11,864 bases of DNA from an uncultured Lachnospiraceae bacterium (GTDB lineage Bacteria; Bacillota; Clostridia; Lachnospirales; Lachnospiraceae). Under the pieces are notes generated by a model, which saw nothing but the letters and a program-made list of their open reading frames with translations, did not search any database and was not told the origin of the DNA. Every line of letters starts with the position of its first letter. The stretch's first letter is position 1. This document shows, in pieces, positions 6,336 through 11,864 of this stretch. The position numbers and the translations under genes were made by a program. The DNA lies in contig UQVK01000112.1 in assembly GCA_900544445.1 (NCBI GenBank), forward strand, positions 1-11,864. The letters run 5' to 3'.

Positions 6336-6364
6336 ATTATAAACAATTCTCCCCATTCCGTCAA
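6336..6364 (-). promoter_or_regulatory. Sigma-A-type promoter of the ispE-murI operon
   Basis: On the minus strand TTGACG (6364-6359), a 17-base spacer and TATAAT (6341-6336) give a near-perfect vegetative promoter. Transcription would begin near 6329, about 38 bases before the ispE ATG. A 7-bp inverted repeat, ATTGTTT and AAACAAT (6326-6347, 8-base centre), brackets the -10 box and could be a second regulatory site. Confidence 0.85.
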
Positions 6365-6389
6365 CGTCCATCTGGCTTATGACAGGGCG

Positions 6390-6520
6390 GAAAGTTACTA
6401 CTCAGCCAGGTCTGCGCATTCACTGCGCAGACCGTACGAAAACGGTACGGCCGGATGCCGTTACAGTTCTGCCGAAGGCTGAACTGTAACCCCGGGCAGT
6501 GAGAATTTTTCTCAGCTTTC
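6390..6520. repeat. Intergenic block of four consecutive hairpins (possible dispersed repeat)
   Basis: Four inverted repeats follow each other: 6409-6433 (10-bp perfect stem, 5-base loop), 6432-6450 (6 bp), 6460-6490 (10 bp, one T/T mismatch, then 3 bp closing a GAA loop) and 6500-6514 (6 bp). The block is flanked by GAAAG and CTTTC, short inverted ends. None of the stems is followed by a proper T-tract on either strand, and no open frame of note crosses it. It lies between the sipL stop and the ispE promoter. It may terminate or stabilise the sipL transcript, encode a structured RNA, or be a REP- or MITE-like genomic repeat. Copy number cannot be judged from one window. Confidence 0.6.
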
Positions 6521-6530
6521 ACGGCTGTTT

Positions 6531-8090
6531 TCAGGATACTCCCTTTACGATCAGAAGCTTTTCTCCCGGCTGAATTTCGTCACCCGCCAGTTCGTTGATC
6601 TCCCGGATCTGGGATACGGGAACATAATAACGCTTTCCGATATCCCAGAGGCTGTCGCCCTCTCTTGCGATATAGGCCACGATGCCCGGCAGGCTCCCCA
6701 GCTTTTCCGGATCCGGATCGGAAACCCGGATGTCCCGGATCATGGGCTCCTCATAGTTGTCAAAGACGATTCCGGCAAAAGCGATCACCAGCTTCACATC
6801 CGCTTCTTCTCCGTCCGTCATGGTTACGGAAAGCTCACAGGGCGCCGTTTCCAGCCGCCAGGTACAGGTCTCCCGGATACCGGGAATTTCCAGCACATAG
6901 CTGAACGGTATCGTCCCTTCCATACTGTCGTATGGGATCTCCGTATCCCCAGTCGCATAAAGACTCTCCACCACAGCAGCTCCGGTGATGCGCAGTCCCT
7001 CTTCCACCACCCGGACCTCAGCAAGCTGAATGACACAGCTGCTGTGGCAGATCTGCTGCATCTTCGGCATGCCCTCCGCCACCTTAAAATGGCCGTTCAG
7101 CCGGGTCCGCCCATTGTTTTTCATGAGAAGCTGCTTCAGCTTCGCCGTTCCCGTGACCACATTGATTTCCTTTGTCACGCCGTACACATCGGAAAGGATC
7201 TCCGTCTGTTCTTCCTCATAGATTTTCATATCCAGATCCAGCACCAGCTCCAGGCTGACCACACGCTCTTCTCCATCCGCGTCCGCCTTTACCTCAATTT
7301 CCTTATGACCGATGCTGCAGACGATGTCATCCACCATCTGTTCCCGCAGTCCCTGACAATCCAGAATGCCGCTGAATGGGATCATGCTTTCATACCAGGA
7401 AACCAGCCTGCCCTCTCCTTCCCCCTCATAGAGGAAGAACAGCTGCACCTGTCCCTGTATGGCGATCCTGCCGTCCGAAAGCTTAAACTGTACGTCAGAA
7501 AGATCGCAGGTCATCCAGAAAATTTCGAAAATATTGGGGTGTCCCGACGGGATCTCGATCTCCTCCCGGATGCGGAAAATGTCCTTTTTCTGGATGGCGA
7601 GCCCTGCCAGGTCAATCACCTTTCGTTTCAACTCCACGGGCTCTTCTCCGGTCAGCTCCACAGCGGCCTCCTCATCGTACAGCTCTTCCACATGGAGGCT
7701 CAGGCTGACCAAAGCCTGGACACTCAGCTTCCGGGAGTTAATGATCCCCACGCTCAGGTCCTCCAGCTCTTTTTTCACTACGACGCCGTCTGTGGGTACC
7801 ACGCCCTCCATATAGATCTGCTCATCAAAGGGAAGGCTGCCTTCCATGCTGGACGGCTTTCTCACATCGTCGTCTGAAAGGTAAAGCACGGTGAAATTCA
7901 GCTTTCCCTTCACATGGACGTGGTCCTGCACCGCCCGCAGTTCCTCAATGACGATCTCTCCCTGCTCCTGCACCAGCTGATAGACATCCGGCCGTATGTC
8001 CGTGATGTTGATATCATCCTCCAGCGCCACCTGTGTTCCCGCCCGGCATTTCACACGGTCGATATGTATATTCTTCCTGATCAGCTCCAT
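6531..8090 (-). CDS. sipL: SipL-like spore coat morphogenesis protein (SPOCS/DUF3794 repeats and LysM)
   Basis: A 519-residue protein with the architecture of clostridial SipL, which partners SpoIVA to encase the forespore in coat and is made in the mother cell. Three SPOCS (DUF3794-type) repeats can be aligned by eye around residues 61-96, 212-247 and 369-404, each with a Y-x-x-x-(D/E/G)-like turn and a (L/I)PF motif. A LysM module occupies about 473-516 (YIAREGDSLWDIGKRYY through GEKLLIVKG); in SipL this domain mediates binding to SpoIVA. There is no signal peptide, fitting a cytosolic mother-cell protein. The frame extends to ATG 8132, but GGAGGG stands 8 bases before ATG 8090, which I take as the start. 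That site lies in an 11-bp inverted repeat. I cannot identify a sporulation sigma-factor promoter with confidence. A SafA or SpoVID-like functional equivalent is the main alternative description. Confidence 0.9.
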   Translation of the reverse strand: MELIRKNIHIDRVKCRAGTQVALEDDINITDIRPDVYQLVQEQGEIVIEELRAVQDHVHVKGKLNFTVLYLSDDDVRKPSSMEGSLPFDEQIYMEGVVPTDGVVVKKELEDLSVGIINSRKLSVQALVSLSLHVEELYDEEAAVELTGEEPVELKRKVIDLAGLAIQKKDIFRIREEIEIPSGHPNIFEIFWMTCDLSDVQFKLSDGRIAIQGQVQLFFLYEGEGEGRLVSWYESMIPFSGILDCQGLREQMVDDIVCSIGHKEIEVKADADGEERVVSLELVLDLDMKIYEEEQTEILSDVYGVTKEINVVTGTAKLKQLLMKNNGRTRLNGHFKVAEGMPKMQQICHSSCVIQLAEVRVVEEGLRITGAAVVESLYATGDTEIPYDSMEGTIPFSYVLEIPGIRETCTWRLETAPCELSVTMTDGEEADVKLVIAFAGIVFDNYEEPMIRDIRVSDPDPEKLGSLPGIVAYIAREGDSLWDIGKRYYVPVSQIREINELAGDEIQPGEKLLIVKGVS

Positions 8091-8097
8091 AAAAATA

Positions 8098-8138
8098 CCC
8101 TCCATGCGCTGCTTTGTACAGTCTATTCGCATGGAGGG
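8098..8138 (-). promoter_or_regulatory. 11-bp inverted repeat containing the sipL ribosome binding site; terminator-like
   Basis: On the transcript CCCTCCATGCG (8138-8128), a 19-base loop and CGCATGGAGGG (8108-8098) form a perfect 11-bp stem. The 3' arm contains the GGAGGG used by sipL and is followed by TATTTTTATG, which is U-rich. The structure could therefore end readthrough from pyrD, hide the sipL ribosome binding site when transcription starts upstream, or both. A sipL promoter inside or after the 5' arm would make a transcript lacking the pairing partner. Confidence 0.65.
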
Positions 8139-8213
8139 ATTTTAGAACAGATTTTTCCAGGAAAGCCCTGGCAGGCGGCTGTGTGGATGGGCGTGCAGGC
8201 ACGCACAGACACT

Positions 8214-9116
8214 TTACCTTACACAGCCGATCAGCTCCGCGATATCGGAAACGCCTTCCTTTTCCATAAACGTCTCAATGCCGGAAACGATCTCCTGCGT
8301 GGCGTAAGGATTGATGAAATTGGCGCAGCCCACCGCCACCGCAGTCGCTCCCGCCATGATGAATTCCAGGGCGTCCTCCGCATTCATGATGCCTCCCATG
8401 CCGATGATGGGAATCTTCACAGCCTGGGCGCACTGCCAGACCATACGGACGGCCACGGGCTTCACCGCAGGACCGGACATGCCTCCCGTTTTGTTGGCGA
8501 GGAGGAAGCTCCTTCTGTGAATGTCGATCTTCATGCCGGTCAGGGTGTTGATCAGGGAAATGGCGTCCGCTCCGGCCGCCTCTGCCGCCCGTGCCATCTC
8601 CGTGATGTCGGTGACATTGGGGCTCAGCTTCATGATGACCGGCTGAGCGACCTTCTTCTTAATGGCGGAGGTGATATCGTACAGGCAGTCCGCCTTCTGG
8701 CCGAAGGCGATGGCTCCCTCCTTCACATTCGGACAGGAGACGTTGATCTCCAGCATGTCCACGGGTGCATCCGCAAGGCGCTCCACCACTTCCAGATAAT
8801 CCTCCACCGTTTTGCCGCAGACATTGACGATTACCTTCGTATCATACTGCTGCAGAAAGGGCAGGTCCCGCTCCAGGAATACGTCGATGCCCGGGTTCTG
8901 CAGGCCGATGGCGTTAAGCATGCCGCCGTAGACCTCCGCCACTCTGGGGGTGGGATTGCCGGGCCAGGGCACGTTTGCCACACCCTTTGTCACCACGGCG
9001 CCCAGACAGTTCAGATCCACAAACTCGCTGTATTCCATGCCGGATCCAAAGGTGCCAGATGCGGTCATGACCGGATTTTTCAGTTCAATTCCCGCCAGAT
9101 TCACCGATGTTTTCAT
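8214..9116 (-). CDS. pyrD: Dihydroorotate dehydrogenase, class 1B catalytic subunit
   Basis: FMN enzyme oxidising dihydroorotate to orotate, the fourth step of UMP synthesis, in the cytoplasm. At 300 residues it matches the soluble class 1B family, and there is no membrane-targeting N-terminal extension. Visible motifs are NPVMTASGTFG (14-24), the FMN-contacting lysine in VTKGV (K44), NAIGLQNPG, the catalytic-base cysteine C128 in NVSCPNVKEG as expected for class 1, KLSPNV, LINTLTGM, GGMSGPAVKP and GMGGI near the phosphate site. The ATG at 9116 shares one base with the TGA of pyrK, and AAGGAGG lies inside the end of pyrK, so the two are translationally coupled. Class 1B enzymes work as heterotetramers with PyrK, passing electrons to NAD+, in keeping with this pairing. 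Confidence 0.97.
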   Translation of the reverse strand: MKTSVNLAGIELKNPVMTASGTFGSGMEYSEFVDLNCLGAVVTKGVANVPWPGNPTPRVAEVYGGMLNAIGLQNPGIDVFLERDLPFLQQYDTKVIVNVCGKTVEDYLEVVERLADAPVDMLEINVSCPNVKEGAIAFGQKADCLYDITSAIKKKVAQPVIMKLSPNVTDITEMARAAEAAGADAISLINTLTGMKIDIHRRSFLLANKTGGMSGPAVKPVAVRMVWQCAQAVKIPIIGMGGIMNAEDALEFIMAGATAVAVGCANFINPYATQEIVSGIETFMEKEGVSDIAELIGCVR

Positions 9117-9895
9117 CAGATCTCCACCTCCTTCGCTTCAAAGACAGGCCCGTCCGTGCAGATACGGGCGTTGTTCACATGGGAATGGGCGTCCTTCTTC
9201 GTGGTTTTGCACACGCAGCCAAGACAGGCGCCCACGCCGCAGGCCATGCGCTCCTCCAGAGAAATGTAGGCGTTGATCCCCGCTTCTTCGGCATAACGCT
9301 TGATGGCACGAAGCATGGGCATCGGACCGCAGGCATAAATCACGTCCGCCTTCAGCGCATTTTCCCGGATGGCATCCATCACGTTACCCTTCGTTCCCAC
9401 GCTGCCGTCCTCCGTCGCGATATAAACCTCCCCGTTCTTCTCAAAGTCCTCCCGCAGGAAACAGTCCGCATCCCGGTATCCCACGATGATCTGCTTTCTG
9501 CAGCTTAAGCGCTTTGCAAGCTCCAGAATGGGAGGAACGCCGATGCCGCCGCCCATCAGGAAGGCCGTCTGATCCTCTCTCACCTGATCCAGCGGGAAGC
9601 CGTTTCCCAGTACGCCGAGAATATCGACAGTATCACCTTCCTTCAGCCGTGAAAATTCTTCGGTACCCGCTCCCACAACCCGGTACACGATGCGAAGTGT
9701 ATCTTTTTCCGCGTCTGCCTCGCAGATGCTGATGGGGCGGGGAAGCAGAGTGCTTTTATCCTTCGGATAAAGCGCAACGAACTGTCCCGGCTTCGCCTCC
9801 TTTGCCAGTGTGGTTTCCAGCAGGCAGTCATAAATGCCAGGCGCCAGCTGCTTCTGCGCCAGCACCCGTGCCTGCTCCTTTCTCTTCTTTGCCAT
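9116..9895 (-). CDS. pyrK: Dihydroorotate dehydrogenase electron transfer subunit
   Basis: FAD and [2Fe-2S] subunit that carries electrons from PyrD to NAD+. The ferredoxin-reductase-like FAD domain comes first, with RPIS at 53-56 and YRVVGAGT at 71-78. The NAD-binding part contains MGGGIGVPP (114-122) and YACGPMPML (187-195). The C-terminal cluster-binding loop has cysteines C219, C224, C227 and C246 in the family spacing, with an extra cysteine at 229. Length (259 residues) is typical. The ATG at 9895 follows GGAG by 8 bases. It lies 92 bases after pyrC; that gap contains only a small 5-bp GAA-loop hairpin and no convincing promoter. One-base overlap with pyrD supports equimolar production of the complex. 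Confidence 0.97.
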   Translation of the reverse strand: MAKKRKEQARVLAQKQLAPGIYDCLLETTLAKEAKPGQFVALYPKDKSTLLPRPISICEADAEKDTLRIVYRVVGAGTEEFSRLKEGDTVDILGVLGNGFPLDQVREDQTAFLMGGGIGVPPILELAKRLSCRKQIIVGYRDADCFLREDFEKNGEVYIATEDGSVGTKGNVMDAIRENALKADVIYACGPMPMLRAIKRYAEEAGINAYISLEERMACGVGACLGCVCKTTKKDAHSHVNNARICTDGPVFEAKEVEI

Positions 9896-9987
9896 AATCT
9901 TTTCTCCTCTATCGTTCAGGTATTTTCGCCATACGATTGCATTCTATTTTGTGTGGGACGGCTTCGCCGTTTTCCGCTCTGCCTGGT

Positions 9988-11277
9988 TCAATCCGCTTTC
10001 CCGCAATCGAAGGGATAGACTATCCTGCCGCGGCAGATAGTCGCGTGGATTTTCCCTTTCAGGGTCTTTCCCACAAACGGCGAATTCTGGGAGCGGGAAT
10101 AAAACCGTTCGGGCGTCCATTCTTCCGCCGGATTGAAGAGCACCAGATCCGCCGGACCTCCCTCCGCCAGATATCCCGCATCCAGCCCGTACAGCCTTGC
10201 AGGGGCCAGCGACATCCGGTCGATGAGCTGCATCAGAGTGAGCCTTCCAGTGTCCACCAACTCTGAGATTCCCAGAGCCAGAGAGGTTTCCAAACCGATG
10301 ATGCCGCTTGGCGCTTCCGTAACGGGTTTCGCCTTTTCCTCCGCGCTGTGGGGCGCATGATCGGTGGCGATCATATCGATGGTGCCATCCGCAAGCCCCT
10401 CAATGATGGCCTGCCGGTCTGCTTCTTCCCGCAGAGGCGGGTTCATCTTCGCCAGCGTCCCGTACTGAATGGCGGCTTCCTCCGTCAGGGTGAAATGGTG
10501 GGGCGTAGCCTCCGCGTGCACGTCGGCGCCTTTCTGCCTCGCCTGGCGGACCAGTTCCACCGCTTCCTTCGTGCTGATGTGCTGGATGACCACGCAGGCG
10601 CCCGTCTCTTCCGCCAGCCGCACGTCCCGCTCTACCATGGCGATCTCCGCCTGCCGGTCCGATCCGCCGATCCCGAAATGTGCGCTTGCTTTTCCGGCAT
10701 TGATTCCGTTGTTCTGTATGAAGGCCGGATTCTCTTCATGAAAGCTGATGGGTACGCCTTCCGCTGCCGCAGCTTCCATGGCCGCCCTCGCGGTTTCCTC
10801 TGACAGAAGCGGGATTCCGTCGTCCGTAAAGCCGGCCGCTCCTGCGGCGTGAAGCGCCTTCATGTCGACCAGTTCCTCCCCCTTCATTCCCAGGGTCACA
10901 TTGGCGCAGGTCTCCACATGGATCAGTGTCTTTTCTCCCTTTTCCAGCACATAGCGCAGGGTGTCCACATTGTCCACGCAGGGCTTGGTATTCGCCATCA
11001 GCACCACCGTGGTTACGCCTCCCGCCGCCGCCGCGCGTGCGCCGCTTTCAATGTCCTCCTTCCAGGTAAAGCCCGGATCCCGGAAATGTACGTGGGCGTC
11101 CACAAGGCCGGGAATGGCGGTCAGGCCTTTGGCATCCAGAATGGTCAGACCGGACGCCTCCTCCGGGTCAATGCGGTCCGCAATTTTTATGATTTTCTCT
11201 CCTGTGGTCAGGATATCCCGGATTCCGTCCGTCCGGGACGCCGGGTCGATCAGATGTGTGTTCTGAATCAGAAGCAT
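9988..11277 (-). CDS. pyrC: Dihydroorotase
   Basis: Zinc-dependent amidohydrolase closing carbamoyl-aspartate to dihydroorotate, the third step of UMP synthesis. The 429-residue product has the type I length and motifs: metal-binding DAHVHFRDPG (H62, H64), MANTKP (substrate Asn), GFTDDG (D152/D153), SFHEE (H180), IQHIST (H233) and IATDHAPH (D306). The small C-terminal beta domain, including LVLFNP and PFVGKTLKGK, is intact. The frame could extend 14 residues upstream to 11319, but that would overlap the previous gene and its extra residues look non-coding. ATG 11277 has AGGAG 9 bases upstream and gives the normal N-terminus MLLIQNTHLID. Allantoinase and hydantoinase relatives share the fold, but the motifs and the pyrK-pyrD neighbourhood favour dihydroorotase. 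Confidence 0.95.
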   Translation of the reverse strand: MLLIQNTHLIDPASRTDGIRDILTTGEKIIKIADRIDPEEASGLTILDAKGLTAIPGLVDAHVHFRDPGFTWKEDIESGARAAAAGGVTTVVLMANTKPCVDNVDTLRYVLEKGEKTLIHVETCANVTLGMKGEELVDMKALHAAGAAGFTDDGIPLLSEETARAAMEAAAAEGVPISFHEENPAFIQNNGINAGKASAHFGIGGSDRQAEIAMVERDVRLAEETGACVVIQHISTKEAVELVRQARQKGADVHAEATPHHFTLTEEAAIQYGTLAKMNPPLREEADRQAIIEGLADGTIDMIATDHAPHSAEEKAKPVTEAPSGIIGLETSLALGISELVDTGRLTLMQLIDRMSLAPARLYGLDAGYLAEGGPADLVLFNPAEEWTPERFYSRSQNSPFVGKTLKGKIHATICRGRIVYPFDCGKAD

Positions 11278-11294
11278 GGGTGTTCTCTCCTTTC

Positions 11295-11310
11295 GCCGCC
11301 GGCAGGCGGC
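11295..11310 (-). repeat. GC-rich hairpin just before the pyrC ribosome binding site
   Basis: GCCGCC and GGCGGC form a perfect 6-bp, all-GC stem with a 4-base loop, ending directly before AAAGGAG of pyrC and starting after the stop of the upstream gene. There is no T-tract, so it is not a terminator. I see neither a PyrR-type attenuator nor a promoter in the 38-base gap, so pyrC transcription probably comes from upstream or from within the preceding gene. Confidence 0.4.
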
Positions 11311-11315
11311 CATAT

Positions 11316-11864
11316 TCAACGGTTCTCCTTCTTTACAATCACATATTTCTGATTTTTGCTTTTAGGCGCATCGGGAATCGTCATCCGAAGCATACCCGCT
11401 TTCAGAAGCGGCCGGATATACTTCTTTACCACATAGGATGGTGTTCCAATTCCCATATGGTCAGCAATCTCATTCCGGCTGCGCGGTATTCTGCAATATT
11501 CCAAAAGTTTCTGCGCAGGTTCCGGTAACGGTTGTTCTGCTGTTGTAAAATTATTTTCAGTATCATACCCATTATACAACGTTACCTTAAATACGCCTCT
11601 TTTACTTTCAAAAACAGCCGGCGGCAAACCTGCTCTTTTCATTTCATGCATGATAGTCGGGATACCGGAAAAACGATTTTCCGTTCCCAGCATAACCTCC
11701 AATGCACCTGCAATAAAGGGATTTCGGGTATCAGCGGCCATCTTTCCAAGCTCGTCCACTGTTATCCTTCCATACAGTCCTCCGGGATTTTCTACTTCCA
11801 GGCGGTCCCTGTATAGTATCACACGGACAGGAGAATGGTCGGTATGAATACTGTAATCCCGGTG
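11316..11864 (-). CDS. GHKL-ATPase / winged-helix protein (COG2865, AlbA_2-type), C-terminal part
   Basis: The frame is open to the window edge, so the N-terminus is missing; 182 residues are visible. The segment HRDYSIHTDHSPVRVILYRDRLEVENPGGLYG resembles the ATPase domain of COG2865 proteins, which usually carry an N-terminal AlbA_2 (Schlafen-like) domain, then a GHKL-type ATPase fold and a C-terminal winged helix. The motif NRFSGIPTIMHEMKRAGLPP and the strand VFESKRGVFKVTLY continue the fold. A winged helix follows at roughly RIPRSRNEIADHMGIGTPSYVVKKYIRPL and ends in a basic tail. The GTG at 11822 could mimic a start but lies inside the conserved domain. Proteins of this group are putative regulators or accessory-region genes whose function is mostly unknown. 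The coding sequence is clearly more AT-rich than the pyr genes next to it. Confidence 0.8.
   Translation of the reverse strand, partial: HRDYSIHTDHSPVRVILYRDRLEVENPGGLYGRITVDELGKMAADTRNPFIAGALEVMLGTENRFSGIPTIMHEMKRAGLPPAVFESKRGVFKVTLYNGYDTENNFTTAEQPLPEPAQKLLEYCRIPRSRNEIADHMGIGTPSYVVKKYIRPLLKAGMLRMTIPDAPKSKNQKYVIVKKENR

Noticed and set aside
6390..6520. CRISPR array as an explanation for the hairpin block
   Set aside because: The stems differ from one another in sequence and there are no regular direct repeats or spacers.
8155..8204. Small hairpins CCAGG/CCTGG and GCGTGC/GCACGC after pyrD
   Set aside because: Stems of five to six bases without a T-tract; the 11-bp repeat at 8098-8138 is the more convincing terminator candidate.
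7914..9269. 451-codon open frame on the plus strand, opposite sipL and pyrD
   Set aside because: It runs antisense to two well-supported genes, crosses their boundaries and shows no family motif. Long antisense frames are expected in GC-rich coding sequence with this codon bias.
9916..9970. Possible promoter before pyrK (TAGAAT) and small GAA-loop hairpin in the pyrC-pyrK gap
   Set aside because: No matching -35 element at a suitable distance and no T-tract after the hairpin; the gap is better read as a plain spacer within one operon.

Overview
The window reads as a chromosomal segment of a fairly GC-rich, spore-forming anaerobic Firmicute, most likely class Clostridia and plausibly Lachnospiraceae. 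The basis is a SipL-type spore-coat morphogenesis protein (three SPOCS repeats plus LysM), a clostridial-style IspE motif (GMAGGSTDAAA), the NAD-linked PyrK/PyrD pair, and strong GGAGG ribosome binding sites. This placement is inference. Every supported gene lies on the minus strand, so transcription runs from high to low coordinates.

Layout in the direction of transcription. (1) 11864-11316: C-terminal part of a GHKL-ATPase/winged-helix protein, visibly more AT-rich than its neighbours. (2) 11277-8214: a pyrimidine cluster, pyrC-pyrK-pyrD, with pyrK and pyrD overlapping by one base. (3) 8090-6531: the sipL-like sporulation gene, whose ribosome binding site lies inside an 11-bp inverted repeat that may also end pyr transcription. 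(4) 6520-6390: a non-coding block of four consecutive hairpins. (5) 6364-834: an apparent operon behind a near-consensus promoter: ispE, a GntR/FCD regulator, a small unknown membrane protein, murI, a DUF1934 gene and a GH20 hexosaminidase, closed by a strong terminator at 759-810. (6) 677-1: cysK with its own near-consensus promoter, cut off by the window edge.

How the genes fit together: the ispE-murI part serves the cell envelope (isoprenoid precursor for the undecaprenyl carrier, D-glutamate for peptidoglycan). The GH20 enzyme lacks a signal peptide and could act on amino-sugar or muropeptide fragments in the cytoplasm. The GntR regulator may act on the operon promoter, which carries a TGTATACA palindrome just after the predicted transcription start. 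PyrC, PyrK and PyrD supply two consecutive steps of de novo UMP synthesis.

Most of the window is recognisable housekeeping content, and I see no complete new defence or mobile system. The less ordinary signals are regulatory or non-coding: the hairpin block, the sequestered sipL ribosome binding site, a nine-codon leader frame coupled to the DUF1934 start, the operator-like palindrome before ispE, and an unrecognised membrane gene whose end overlaps murI. No stretch above 300 bases is without a gene. The two largest gaps (580-833 and 6292-6530) hold the promoters, terminator and repeats listed.
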